From NCBI GenBank assembly GCA_013377075.1, contig JACABD010000005.1:58544-104169 (forward strand): a stretch of DNA of 45,626 nt. The letters run 5' to 3'. The notes under the pieces were generated by a model that saw only the letters and a list, made by a program, of their open reading frames with translations, was not told the origin of the DNA and did no database searches. Numbering within the stretch: the first letter of the stretch is position 1; every line of letters begins with the position of its first letter. This document shows, piece after piece, positions 25,485-34,636 of the stretch. The translations under genes and the position numbers were made by a program. This DNA is from Geobacteraceae bacterium. Its GTDB lineage: Bacteria; Desulfobacterota; Desulfuromonadia; Geobacterales; DSM-12255.

Positions 25485-27376
25485 AACTCTATCTGGAACT
25501 GATAATTCTATTGCCACTCTTTGGAGCACTGATCAATGCGCTCTGCGGAAGACATCTGCCCCGGCGTCTGAGCGAGTGGCTGGCCTGTGCCGCTATCGGG
25601 GGAAGCTTTGCCGCAGCACTTGCGGCCTTCAGCAGCTACAGCAGCCCGGTCAGGATCGAAATTGCCTCCTGGCTTGCCGACTTCGATTTCAGCGCGCCGT
25701 TGGCACTGTATCTTGATCCCCTGTCCCTGTCGCTGACGTTGATGATCACCTTTGTCTGCGGCCTGATACATCTCTATTCCGTGGCCTATATGGCTGAAGA
25801 TCCCTGTTACGTCCGCTATTTTGCCCTGCTGAACCTGTTTGTCGCCGCCATGCTTCTGCTGGTGCTGGCAGAAAACCTGCCACTTCTCTATATGGGGTGG
25901 GAAGGGGTCGGTTTCTGTTCCTATGCCCTGATAGGCTTCTGGTACAAAGAAGTGAAAAACGCCGATGCAGGCCGCAAGGCGTTCATTGTTACCAGGGTCG
26001 GAGATGTTGCCTTCGGCATTGCCATTGTCTGGCTGTTCATGCTCTGCAGCACCGAATCCATCGTCGACCTGAACAGCATGGGTGGATCGATCCCCCCATG
26101 GAAGCTGACCGCAATCGGCCTGCTGCTCCTTTTCGGTGCGGCCGGGAAATCGGCCCAGGCTCCGCTCATGGTCTGGCTGCCGGATGCAATGGCCGGACCG
26201 ACACCGGTCTCGGCACAGATTCACGCCGCCACCATGGTGACTGCCGGTGTCTACCTGCTGATGCGGCTCTTCCCGCTGATCTGTCTTTCCCCGACAGTTC
26301 TTGCTGCCATTGCGATCACCGGCACTTTAACAGCACTTTATGGTGCCAGCTGTGCCCTGGTACAGCGCGATCTCAAGCGGGTGTTGGCCTACTCGACGAT
26401 CAGCCAGATCGGTTTCATGATGCTCGGGGTCGGCGCAGGTGGGATTACCGCCGCTACCTTCCATCTACTGATTCATGCTTTTTTCAAGGCACTGCTCTTT
26501 TTGGCTGCCGGCTGCGTTATCACCGCCATGCACCATGAACAGGACATCTACCGGATGGGAGGGCTGCGAAAAACTGCACCGCTGACGTTCTACGGATTCC
26601 TTGCCGGGGCGCTCTGCCTGGCAGGATTTCCGCTGACCGGCGGATTCTTCAGCAAGGACGGCATTCTCACTGCTGTCTGGGAACAGGGTGGGACACTCTA
26701 TTCTGCGCTTTACACAATCGGCCTGCTGACCGCCTATATCACCGCACTCTATACATTCCGTACCCTGCTGCTGGTATTTGGAGGCGATTGCCGATCGGAG
26801 CACAAAACTGCACCTGTACCACCCCTGATGAACTTTATTCTGTTGCCGCTGGCACTCGTCGCCCTGGCAGGCGGTCTGCTCAACCTGCCGACAGTCTTCG
26901 GTAGCGGCCTGCTTTCCGGATTCCTTGCCCCCCTGATCGTCGGGCCGGTAATAGATCCTTCCCATTCGACGGAACTGGCCCTTCTCCTTGCCTCATCAGC
27001 TGCAGCTTTTACCGGCATAGGCCTGGCCTGGCTGAGATATGGTGGCGGGCGGCGCCAGCTTCGTCTCAATGAGGCAGAACAGCCACTGGGCGGACTGTCA
27101 GCCTTTCTGTTCCACGGTTGGTATCTGGACGATCTCTACGCTCTGCTGTTCATACACCCCTTCATCCGGTTATCACAATTCTTCTGGAAGAGGGTCGATG
27201 AGCAGGTCATAGACGGCTCCATGGACCGGTTCGCCGGGCTTCTCGGGCGATGGGGGATGCTACTCGGGAGTTTGACCTGCGGGCGTGTTTCTCTCTATCT
27301 GCTCAGTTTTGCCGCCGGAGCCGCGCTACTGGTCGGCTGGCTGGCGTGGCTGATGTTTTCTGCAGGGGGAGGGTAA
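25481..27376 (+). CDS. nuoL: NADH-quinone oxidoreductase subunit L
   Basis: A 631-residue antiporter-like proton-pumping subunit with about sixteen helices. The essential glutamate lies in LPLLYMGWEGVGFCSYALIG, and the broken-helix lysine in GAAGKSAQAPLMVWLPDAMA. The pattern GPTPVSAQIHAATMVTAGVYL marks the NuoL/MrpA family. The C-terminal part (from about 540) carries the long lateral helix and ends in a hydrophobic anchor, so the protein is a full NuoL rather than a truncated relative. It overlaps nuoK by 4 bases. Five bases separate its stop from the nuoM start. Confidence 0.96.
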   Translation: MKLYLELIILLPLFGALINALCGRHLPRRLSEWLACAAIGGSFAAALAAFSSYSSPVRIEIASWLADFDFSAPLALYLDPLSLSLTLMITFVCGLIHLYSVAYMAEDPCYVRYFALLNLFVAAMLLLVLAENLPLLYMGWEGVGFCSYALIGFWYKEVKNADAGRKAFIVTRVGDVAFGIAIVWLFMLCSTESIVDLNSMGGSIPPWKLTAIGLLLLFGAAGKSAQAPLMVWLPDAMAGPTPVSAQIHAATMVTAGVYLLMRLFPLICLSPTVLAAIAITGTLTALYGASCALVQRDLKRVLAYSTISQIGFMMLGVGAGGITAATFHLLIHAFFKALLFLAAGCVITAMHHEQDIYRMGGLRKTAPLTFYGFLAGALCLAGFPLTGGFFSKDGILTAVWEQGGTLYSALYTIGLLTAYITALYTFRTLLLVFGGDCRSEHKTAPVPPLMNFILLPLALVALAGGLLNLPTVFGSGLLSGFLAPLIVGPVIDPSHSTELALLLASSAAAFTGIGLAWLRYGGGRRQLRLNEAEQPLGGLSAFLFHGWYLDDLYALLFIHPFIRLSQFFWKRVDEQVIDGSMDRFAGLLGRWGMLLGSLTCGRVSLYLLSFAAGAALLVGWLAWLMFSAGGG

Positions 27377-27381
27377 CTGTT

Positions 27382-28869
27382 ATGAATGACTCTCTGCTGC
27401 TGACAACACTGCTCTTTTTTCCTCTCATAGGGGGGCTGCTGCTTATCCCGTTTCTGGGAAGACCGGTACTGGCGCGGCAGATTGCTCTGGCTGTCGGCAC
27501 CGTGGAGCTGCTGCTCGCTTCTTTCTGCTGGCTTTCAGCGACAGCACCACCCCCTGCCGGAGCTCCTGCCGGTTTCTTCCTCTTCAGCTCCCGTGACTGG
27601 ATACCTGATTTCGGCGTCCGCCTCATCCTCGGCATGGACGGCATCAGCCTGCTGCTGGTCATCCTGACTGCCCTGGTGACTCTGGTTGCCATGCTGGTTT
27701 CGTGGCGCTCCATAACGAAGCGGGTTGCCCTCCATTATCTGCTGCTGCTGGTAATGGAGACCGGCATCATCGGTGTGTTCCTCTCCCTTGACCTGTTCCT
27801 GTTTTACCTGTTCTGGGAGGTGATGCTGATCCCGATGTTCTTCCTCATCGGCATCTGGGGCCATGGTCGCAACATTTATTCAGCAGTGAAGTTTTTTCTC
27901 TTCACTCTGGCCGGATCGCTGCTGATGCTGCTGGCGATCATCGGTATTTATCTATTGCACGGTGACCAGACCGGCTGTTACAGTTTCGCCCTGAATGAAC
28001 TGGTGAAGACCACGCTGCCCTACAGCACCAGCCTCTGGCTCTATAGTGCGTTCCTGCTGGCCTTTGCAGTCAAGTTCCCACTGCTGCCGCTCCATACCTG
28101 GCTTCCTGACGCCCATACCGATGCGCCGACTGCAGGCAGTGTCATTCTGGCAGGTCTGCTTCTCAAAACCGGTGCCTATGGACTGATCCGTTTCGGTTAT
28201 CCGCTCTTCCCCGAAGCAGCGCGGGCCTGCGGGCCGCTGCTCATGACCCTGGCGGTAGTCGGCATCCTTTATGCTTCCTGGGTCGCCTATGCCCAAACAG
28301 ACATGAAACGGCTGATTGCCTATTCCAGCATCGCCCATATGGGGTTTGTCGCCCTGGGTATAGCTGTCTGGCGACCGGTCGCCCTTTCCGGGGCACTGCT
28401 GCAGATGGTGAATCACGGCCTTACTACCACTGCCCTGTTTGCCCTTGTCGGTATGCTGGACGAACGGGCCCACAGCCGGGAAATAGCTGTTTTCGGCGGT
28501 CTCTGGGGTAAAATCCCGCGGTTCTCTTTTTTCCTCCTCTTCTTTGCCATGGCTTCTGCCGGTATGCCGGGACTCAACAATTTCGTCGGCGAATTCCTGA
28601 TCCTTGCGGGCAGTTTCAGGATAACGCCACTTTCGGCCTGTCTGGCTTTTCTCGGAATCATCCTGCCGCTGGTCTATACCGTCCGCTTTCTGCAGGAGGT
28701 CCTCTTCCAGACGGAACGGCAACCGCTGCTGCTGGCGGATATAAACTGGCGCGAGGGGGGATTTCTCGGCCTTTTGGCGCTGGCTGATATTTACCTGGGT
28801 CTACACCCGGAACCGCTGCTGGCCATGGTCAGGCTGCCGGTCGCCCTGCTGATCGGAGTTGTCCCGTGA
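27382..28869 (+). CDS. nuoM: NADH-quinone oxidoreductase subunit M
   Basis: A 495-residue antiporter-like subunit with about fourteen helices. Conserved features are the glutamate in YLFWEVMLIPMFFLIGIWG, and FAVKFPLLPLHTWLPDAHTD with the trans-membrane lysine. An open frame begins at 27250, but that extension overlaps nuoL out of frame. The ATG at 27382 has a GGGGGAGGG ribosome binding site at 27364-27373 and starts at the homology (MNDSLLLTTLLFFPLIGG). Its TGA overlaps the GTG of nuoN by 4 bases. Confidence 0.95.
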   Translation: MNDSLLLTTLLFFPLIGGLLLIPFLGRPVLARQIALAVGTVELLLASFCWLSATAPPPAGAPAGFFLFSSRDWIPDFGVRLILGMDGISLLLVILTALVTLVAMLVSWRSITKRVALHYLLLLVMETGIIGVFLSLDLFLFYLFWEVMLIPMFFLIGIWGHGRNIYSAVKFFLFTLAGSLLMLLAIIGIYLLHGDQTGCYSFALNELVKTTLPYSTSLWLYSAFLLAFAVKFPLLPLHTWLPDAHTDAPTAGSVILAGLLLKTGAYGLIRFGYPLFPEAARACGPLLMTLAVVGILYASWVAYAQTDMKRLIAYSSIAHMGFVALGIAVWRPVALSGALLQMVNHGLTTTALFALVGMLDERAHSREIAVFGGLWGKIPRFSFFLLFFAMASAGMPGLNNFVGEFLILAGSFRITPLSACLAFLGIILPLVYTVRFLQEVLFQTERQPLLLADINWREGGFLGLLALADIYLGLHPEPLLAMVRLPVALLIGVVP

Positions 28870-30236
28870 ACCTGAATGAACTCTGGACATTGCTGCCGCT
28901 GCTGATACTTGCCTGCGGTGCATTGGTGGTGCTGCTGCTTGGTGCTGTTGAGCCGGGTCGGCACACTACCTGGACAGGAGTTGTCTGCTGCTGCGGCGCG
29001 GCTCTCTGGGCAGTACAGACCCCGCCCCTGGTCTCCGTATCTTTCGGGATGTCCGACACACCCCTTGTCCGGTCATTTATTCTGTTTTTCTGTCTACTGG
29101 CGGCAGCGGTGCTGATTGTCTCTCTTGAGTACAACGAGCAGCGCGGCATTCATGGTGAAGAATACCCTGCGACAATTCTCTTTGTGACTTTCGGTATGGT
29201 CGCTATGGCAGGTGCAACCAACCTGCTTGTGCTTTTCCTCGGGCTGGAGACAATGACATTCGGCTTTTACATCCTGGTGGCCATAGATCTAAAGCGTGGC
29301 ACGGCAAGTGAAGCCGGGCTGAAATACCTGCTCCTTGGTGCCGTTTCGACCGGCTTTCTTGCATTCGGTCTGGCACTGCTTTACTTTACCTCCGGCACCC
29401 TGGAGAGCGCCGCATTGTTGAAACAGTGCAGCGGAGAACCTCTTGCCGTTCTCGGCTGGGGTTTTGTACTCATAGGCATCGCATTCAAGCTCTCCCTTGT
29501 TCCGGCACACTTCTGGACACCGGACATTTATCAGGGTGCACCGGCACCTGTTGTTGCCTTCCTCTCCGGCGGCTCTAAATGTGCGACAATCCTTTTTGCA
29601 GTGACCCTGCTCTCTACCATTGGCAACTACTCTGCGCTACGCACGCCGCTGCTGGCCCTTGCCCTTCTCTCCATGATTCTCGGCAATCTTGCGGCGCTGT
29701 TGCAAAAGAGTATCCGCCGAATGCTCGCCTACTCGTCAATCGCACAGATGGGTTATGTGGCACTGGCCCTACTCGCCGGCGGCGCAGGGGGCTTCAAAGC
29801 TGCCCTCTTTTATGCCTTCACCTACGCCTTGATGAGTTTGACGGCATTTGGTGCTATTGCTGTTTTTGAGAGGTCCGGAATTACGGATCAACTGGAGGAT
29901 TACAGGGGGGGGGGCTGCAAAGAGCCGTTTGCTGCAGCAGTGCTGGCATTATCAATGTTTGCCCTTGCAGGGATCCCGCCAACGGCTGGTTTTACCGGCA
30001 AGTTCATGATCTTTGCAGCAGCGCTCCGAAGCGGCGAGACAGCAGCGGCAGTCATCGGCATTCTGACCGCTGCCGCCTCTGCCTACTATTACCTGAGGGT
30101 GGTGGTGAATCTCTACATGCTCAAGCCGGAGAAGGCAGGCCGGATTGAAATCAGCCTTGCCGAAAAGCTTGTATTATCTACGGCAGCTATTCTGCTCGTC
30201 ATCTTCGGACTTTTCCCAATGTTGCTTGATCTTTAG
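28866..30236 (+). CDS. nuoN: NADH-quinone oxidoreductase subunit N
   Basis: A 456-residue antiporter-like subunit, the last gene of the operon. The glutamate of the first half lies in LFLGLETMTFGFYILVAID, and the lysine in GIAFKLSLVPAHFWTPDIYQG. It starts at GTG 28866 inside the nuoM stop (GTGA). A run of ten G at 29905-29914 is in the coding frame (YRGGGC); slippage there would truncate the protein. No hairpin terminator is visible in the 71-base gap before nadD, so read-through into nadD is possible. Confidence 0.95.
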   Translation: MNLNELWTLLPLLILACGALVVLLLGAVEPGRHTTWTGVVCCCGAALWAVQTPPLVSVSFGMSDTPLVRSFILFFCLLAAAVLIVSLEYNEQRGIHGEEYPATILFVTFGMVAMAGATNLLVLFLGLETMTFGFYILVAIDLKRGTASEAGLKYLLLGAVSTGFLAFGLALLYFTSGTLESAALLKQCSGEPLAVLGWGFVLIGIAFKLSLVPAHFWTPDIYQGAPAPVVAFLSGGSKCATILFAVTLLSTIGNYSALRTPLLALALLSMILGNLAALLQKSIRRMLAYSSIAQMGYVALALLAGGAGGFKAALFYAFTYALMSLTAFGAIAVFERSGITDQLEDYRGGGCKEPFAAAVLALSMFALAGIPPTAGFTGKFMIFAAALRSGETAAAVIGILTAAASAYYYLRVVVNLYMLKPEKAGRIEISLAEKLVLSTAAILLVIFGLFPMLLDL

Positions 30237-30307
30237 GAAATATCGGGCTATTAACTCAGTCTATATTTCAGCAGAGATAAACTCTTGTATTCAGGACGCA
30301 ACAGACA

Positions 30308-30952
30308 ATGAACATCGGCTTACTAGGCGGCACATTCAACCCTATCCACAACGCTCACCTGCGTATCGCCGAGGCGGCGCGGGATCGGCTCGGCCTTGAC
30401 AAAATCCTTTTCATCCCGGCTGCGACGCCGCCCCACAAGGAACTTGACGGGGAGATCTCCTTTAAGCACAGATGCAGCATGGTTGCGCTGGCGATCGCTG
30501 ACAATCCGCATTTTGCCGTCTCCGACATCGAACAGCAGCGCGGCGGCAGGTCATACACCGTTGACACCCTCTTTGAACTGAAGAATCTCTACCCCGATGA
30601 CCAGCTTTATTTCATCATCGGCAGCGACTCATTTCTCGACATCGCCTCTTGGTACAAGGTCGTCGAAATCTTCAATCTCTGCAACATCGTCGTCATCGAA
30701 CGCCCCGAAGCACTCATCGCCGACCCCATAAGCCCGCTTCCTGTTGCCATAAGGTCTGAATTCTGTTATGTTCATGAGGAATTGCGCCTGACCCACCGGT
30801 CAGGCTTTTCAGTTTTCTTTGTTCCTGACACCCAGCTCGACATCTCGTCCAGCAGCCTGCGCAGCATGATCCGCGAGAATAAATCGACCCGCTATCTGCT
30901 CCCTGACAGTGTCGCAAAGTATATTTCAGAAAAAAGGATTTATCTAAAATGA
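30308..30952 (+). CDS. nadD: Nicotinate-nucleotide adenylyltransferase
   Basis: A 214-residue enzyme that adenylates nicotinate mononucleotide to deamido-NAD, the second-last step of NAD synthesis. The nucleotidyltransferase signature is GLLGGTFNPIHNAHLRIAEA, in which the usual HxGH reads HNAH (Gly to Ala, as also seen in some relatives). The C-terminal motif ISSSSLRSMIRENKSTRYLLP holds the second nucleotide-binding segment. It starts 71 bases after nuoN without a clear ribosome binding site; AGGAC at about 30294 is the best. Its stop overlaps rsfS by 4 bases. Confidence 0.94.
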   Translation: MNIGLLGGTFNPIHNAHLRIAEAARDRLGLDKILFIPAATPPHKELDGEISFKHRCSMVALAIADNPHFAVSDIEQQRGGRSYTVDTLFELKNLYPDDQLYFIIGSDSFLDIASWYKVVEIFNLCNIVVIERPEALIADPISPLPVAIRSEFCYVHEELRLTHRSGFSVFFVPDTQLDISSSSLRSMIRENKSTRYLLPDSVAKYISEKRIYLK

Positions 30953-31335
30953 CCGTAAAACCTACTATCTCCACAGATGACCGCGCCATCCAGTGCGCCG
31001 CCCTTGCCCTTGATAAAAAGGCATACAATGTAAAAGTTCTCGATATCAGAGGGATTTCAACCATAGCCGACTACCTTGTCATTGCCACCGGAACTTCCGA
31101 CAAGCAGGTTGTTGCCATCGCCGACTCTGTCCGCAGCGGCCTGAAAAAGTACGGCAAGATGATCGACATGGAAGGGGCAAAAGAGGGGAAATGGGTCGTC
31201 ATGGATTACGGCGACGTGCTTGTCCATGTTTTCCTCGAAGAGTTCCGCCGCTATTATGACCTTGATGATCTCTGGAGCGCAGCGAAAGTGACCGAAATTC
31301 CGGCCGAATACCTCTGGGAAGGCAAAGGGGAGTGA
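30949..31335 (+). CDS. rsfS: Ribosomal silencing factor RsfS (Iojap family)
   Basis: A 128-residue protein of the Iojap/RsfS family, which binds uL14 on the large ribosomal subunit and blocks subunit joining when nutrients are short. The signature is clear: KAYNVKVLDIRGISTIADYLVIATGTSDKQV, split over residues 24-54, then EGAKEGKWVVMDYGDVLVHVF and the C-terminal YDLDDLWS. It overlaps nadD and rlmH by 4 bases on each side, the order typical of many bacteria. Confidence 0.95.
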   Translation: MTVKPTISTDDRAIQCAALALDKKAYNVKVLDIRGISTIADYLVIATGTSDKQVVAIADSVRSGLKKYGKMIDMEGAKEGKWVVMDYGDVLVHVFLEEFRRYYDLDDLWSAAKVTEIPAEYLWEGKGE

Positions 31336-31793
31336 AACTCCGTCTCGTATGGGTCGGCAGAACCCAGGAGTCATGGGTGAAAGCTGGCATCGACGAGTAT
31401 GCGGGGCGGGTAAAGCGCTACGCCCCGTTTGAAATAGCTGAAGTAAAGGAAGAGAAAGGGGCAACGCCAGAGCTGCAACGGCAGCGCGAAGGGGAGCGAA
31501 TCGAAAAGCTCCTGCCGAAAAACGGCAAGCTGATCCTCCTCGACGAGGCCGGCGAGCAGCAGACCTCCCCAGAATTCGCCCGGATGATTGAAAAATTTAG
31601 GGACAGCAGCACACCGGAGCTGCTCTTTGTCATCGGCGGCGCCTACGGCTTCTCCGAAGCGCTCCGCAGCCGCGCAGACCGCACCATCTCCCTCTCAAAA
31701 ATGACCTTCACCCACCAGATGATCCGCCCCATCTTTCTTGAACAGCTCTACCGGGCATTTACCATCATGAACGGTGAGGGGTATCATCATTAG
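31332..31793 (+). CDS. rlmH: 23S rRNA (pseudouridine(1915)-N(3))-methyltransferase
   Basis: A 153-residue SPOUT-class methyltransferase that uses SAM to methylate pseudouridine 1915 of 23S rRNA. The SAM knot is seen in LLFVIGGAYGFSEALR, and the conserved C-terminus is LEQLYRAFTIMNGEGYHH. It starts with GTG at 31332, inside the rsfS stop (GTGA). Fifty-one bases separate it from gpmI. Confidence 0.95.
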   Translation: MKLRLVWVGRTQESWVKAGIDEYAGRVKRYAPFEIAEVKEEKGATPELQRQREGERIEKLLPKNGKLILLDEAGEQQTSPEFARMIEKFRDSSTPELLFVIGGAYGFSEALRSRADRTISLSKMTFTHQMIRPIFLEQLYRAFTIMNGEGYHH

Positions 31794-31844
31794 CTACAGA
31801 TTGAAAGCAGACCAAACCTTATAGACTCTTGGCAGGAGACAAAA

Positions 31845-33374
31845 ATGTCAAAAAACCCACTCATCCTCATGATCCTCGACGGCTGGGGCATCAACCCGAA
31901 TAAAGAGAACAACGCCATTGCCTTGGCACAGACACCCAACCTTGACCGACTGCTTGCCACCTACCCCCATACTCAGATCAAGACCTCCGGCATGGCTGTG
32001 GGGCTCCCTGAGGGGCAGATGGGGAACTCCGAAGTTGGTCACCTCAACCTTGGCGCCGGACGGGTTGTCTATCAGGATCTAACGCGTATTACCAAGGCGA
32101 TTGATGATGGCGAACTGGCACAAAATCCGGTTCTTTGTGACTGTATCGCCAAAGCAAAGGCCGGAAGTGGCCGCCTCCACCTTGCCGGGCTCCTCTCCGA
32201 CGGCGGCGTCCACTCCCACAACAGCCACCTCTACGGGTTGATCGAGATGGCAAAGGCGCAAGGGATTAACGAGATATTCATCCATTGCCTCATGGATGGC
32301 CGCGATACGCCACCAAAGAGTGGTGCGGAGTATATAGAGCAACTGGAGCAGGAGATTGCGCGGCTTGGCGCAGGGAAGATCGCCACGGTCATCGGTCGCT
32401 ACTACGCCATGGACAGGGACAACCGTTGGGATCGGGTGGAGAAGGCTTACATGGCCATGGTCTGTGGCAAGGGTGTTGAAGCGGCTTCAGCGGCTGATGC
32501 GGTGCAGGCGAGCTATCAGTCCGACCTGACAGACGAGTTCATTCTGCCGACAGTAATCGCGGGGGCTGACGGGCGAATTCAGGATGGCGACGGCGTTATT
32601 TTCTTCAACTTCCGCTCCGACCGGGCACGGGAGATAACCAGGGCACTGGCGCTGTCCGATTTTGACGGTTTCACCCGTACTTCCGCGCCTGCTCTTTCTT
32701 CATACGTTTGCATGACCGAATACGACGCCACCTTTGGCCTCCCCATCGCCTTTGGTCCTGAATCCCTCACCAACATCCTCGGCGAACTGCTGGCAAATTC
32801 AGGCAAAAAGCAGCTGCGCATTGCCGAAACCGAGAAGTATGCCCATGTGACCTTCTTCTTTAACGGCGGCGTTGAAGAGCCGTTTGACGGTGAAGACCGG
32901 GCGCTGATCCCCTCCCCCAAGGAGGTGGCGACCTACGACCAGAAACCGGAGATGAGCGCTATTCTGGTGACAGATGAGCTGCTGAAGCGGCTGGATGAGG
33001 ATAAGTATGACGTCATCATCCTCAACCTCGCCAACTGCGACATGGTCGGTCATACAGGCAGACTGGATGCGGCCATCAAGGCTGTGGAGGCAGTTGATGC
33101 CTGCGTCGGCAGAATAACAGCGAAGATTATTGAAAAGGGCGGATCAGCCCTGATTACCGCCGATCACGGCAATGCCGAACAGATGAGCGACGGGTGCGGC
33201 GGAGCGTTCACTGCCCACACCACCAATCCGGTCTGGCTGCTGCTGGTGGATGAGGCGCGCAAGGGGGCAATCCTGCGCGAAGGTGGCCGTCTGGCCGATA
33301 TTGCCCCGACCATGCTGGAGATCCTCGGGCTGGCCAAACCGAAAGAGATGACAGGTAACAGCCTGCTGGTTTGA
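31845..33374 (+). CDS. gpmI: 2,3-bisphosphoglycerate-independent phosphoglycerate mutase
   Basis: A 509-residue manganese-dependent enzyme interconverting 3- and 2-phosphoglycerate in glycolysis/gluconeogenesis. The phosphoserine nucleophile is S62 in [17 protein letters not shown]. Metal-binding segments are MILDGWG (first Asp) and [10 protein letters not shown] near the C-terminus, with [13 protein letters not shown] in between. CAGGAG about 10 bases upstream supports the ATG. The length is standard. The gene ends 86 bases before the cytochrome start; the frame of the cytochrome is open into the gpmI stop, but that extension is not used in my reading. Confidence 0.96.
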   Translation: MSKNPLILMILDGWGINPNKENNAIALAQTPNLDRLLATYPHTQIKTSGMAVGLPEGQMGNSEVGHLNLGAGRVVYQDLTRITKAIDDGELAQNPVLCDCIAKAKAGSGRLHLAGLLSDGGVHSHNSHLYGLIEMAKAQGINEIFIHCLMDGRDTPPKSGAEYIEQLEQEIARLGAGKIATVIGRYYAMDRDNRWDRVEKAYMAMVCGKGVEAASAADAVQASYQSDLTDEFILPTVIAGADGRIQDGDGVIFFNFRSDRAREITRALALSDFDGFTRTSAPALSSYVCMTEYDATFGLPIAFGPESLTNILGELLANSGKKQLRIAETEKYAHVTFFFNGGVEEPFDGEDRALIPSPKEVATYDQKPEMSAILVTDELLKRLDEDKYDVIILNLANCDMVGHTGRLDAAIKAVEAVDACVGRITAKIIEKGGSALITADHGNAEQMSDGCGGAFTAHTTNPVWLLLVDEARKGAILREGGRLADIAPTMLEILGLAKPKEMTGNSLLV

Positions 33375-33460
33375 CTTCCACCCTTTTGCAGCTACTCTTA
33401 ATACTGTTTTGGCAGAATTCAGCAGTAGCTATTGTCAGGGGCTGCACCTTTGGGGGAAAG

Positions 33461-34120
33461 ATGAAAACGTTACTTTTACTGGCGGTTTTTGCGACATTTT
33501 TTTCAGCACGAAGTGCAATTGCAGCTGACGGCACGATTGACCCATACAGCGGCAAGCCGTGCTACAAATGCCACAGGAGCAAAACCGTTGGCGAGAACCT
33601 GCACGGAGCCCTTGCAGGGAACGCCTGCGCCCCCTGCCACAAGCTTTCAAACGGTAGTCATCAGCAAAATCACAGCTACAGCGAGGTGAAAGTCAAAACC
33701 TCCGCACTCTGTTATGAATGCCACGCTGATTTTTCAAAAGTGGTCAGCGTCCATGGCCCCATTGCTGAAAACGACTGCCTCTCCTGCCACAGTCCGCACT
33801 CTTCGGCTTACAAATATCTGTTAAAAGTCTCCGTTGACGACCTCTGCTTCAAATGCCACGAGCAGAGCGACTTGACAGGCGAAAATGCTACCCCGAAAAC
33901 AGCCTTCCGCAACAAGACTGAAAACCTCCACCTGCTCCATATCAAAAAGGGAAAAGTCACCTGTCTGTCATGCCATTCACCCCACAAAAGCAGCCAGAGC
34001 CACCTGATTTTAGACCGCAACACAAAGGGAAAAGAGACCCCGGAAATCCTCTACCGCACCAGTGGCAGCGGCGGCAGCTGCACCTCAAGCTGCCATGACA
34101 GGCTTGAATACTCCAGATAA
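33461..34120 (+). CDS. Periplasmic multihaem cytochrome c, doubled CXXCH type
   Basis: A 219-residue preprotein from the ATG at 33461, which has a GGGGGAAAG ribosome binding site and begins a signal peptide (MKTLLLLAVFATFFSARSAIA, cleavage near 21-23). Six CXXCH haem sites follow, at C34, C56, C84, C106, C129 and C168; a seventh possible site is C207-TSS-C211-H212, with three residues between the cysteines. The paired spacing (CYECH then CLSCHSPH, repeated) is that of doubled-CXXCH proteins, which carry electrons in the periplasm of metal-reducing bacteria. It follows gpmI, with no quinol oxidase or outer-membrane porin gene nearby, so its partners are unknown. It converges on ybaK with 5 bases between stops. 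Confidence 0.88.
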   Translation: MKTLLLLAVFATFFSARSAIAADGTIDPYSGKPCYKCHRSKTVGENLHGALAGNACAPCHKLSNGSHQQNHSYSEVKVKTSALCYECHADFSKVVSVHGPIAENDCLSCHSPHSSAYKYLLKVSVDDLCFKCHEQSDLTGENATPKTAFRNKTENLHLLHIKKGKVTCLSCHSPHKSSQSHLILDRNTKGKETPEILYRTSGSGGSCTSSCHDRLEYSR

Positions 34121-34125
34121 CTAAC

Positions 34126-34614
34126 TTAACCGCTTATGGCAACAGTTACCAGAGTCGGCCTAAGCACCCTGACTGCTTCGCCAGGATCCATGCCTACAAG
34201 AAATCCCCTCTTGCCTCCATTCAGATAGATCTTAGCCAAGGAGAGAATACTCTCCTCCATGTAGACCGGGAGCGGTTTCTTCGTGCCGAACGGCGAAGTG
34301 CCGCCGACCATGTAGCCGGTATGCCTGTTTGCCGTATCGGGTGAACAAGGGGTTATCAGCTTGACACCCATGCTCCGGGCAAGCTCCTTTGTCGAGACCT
34401 GACAATCGCCATGCATGAGGATGATGATCGGATTCTTTTTCTCGTCTTCCATGACCAGGGTTTTTACCACCGAATGCTCGTCAACCCCCAGTTCACGGGC
34501 TGAGACAGCAGTACCACCCTTCTCTTCATACTGATAGAGGTGCTCAGAGAACTCGACCTTTTCCGCCCGCAAATGCCTTATCGCCGTGGTAACCGGCATC
34601 TTTTCCTTTGCCAT
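34126..34614 (-). CDS. ybaK: Cys-tRNA(Pro)/Cys-tRNA(Cys) deacylase, YbaK/EbsC family
   Basis: A 162-residue editing protein of the INS superfamily that removes cysteine mischarged on tRNA(Pro). The family pattern is complete: TAIRHLRAEKVEFSEHLYQY near the N-terminus, SVVKTLVMEDEKK holding the catalytic lysine region, and GGTSPFGTKKPLPVYMEESI with the GGxSPxG loop. It is transcribed away from the AmrS gene, with only 22 bases between the two starts, so their promoters must overlap one another or the coding sequence. Confidence 0.93.
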   Translation of the reverse strand: MAKEKMPVTTAIRHLRAEKVEFSEHLYQYEEKGGTAVSARELGVDEHSVVKTLVMEDEKKNPIIILMHGDCQVSTKELARSMGVKLITPCSPDTANRHTGYMVGGTSPFGTKKPLPVYMEESILSLAKIYLNGGKRGFLVGMDPGEAVRVLRPTLVTVAISG

Positions 34615-34636
34615 AACCTGAAATCCCTTTACACTT

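Noticed and set aside
33371-33460. Upstream extension of the cytochrome gene overlapping the gpmI stop
   Set aside because: It would bury the signal peptide 30 residues inside the protein. The ATG at 33461 has a proper ribosome binding site.
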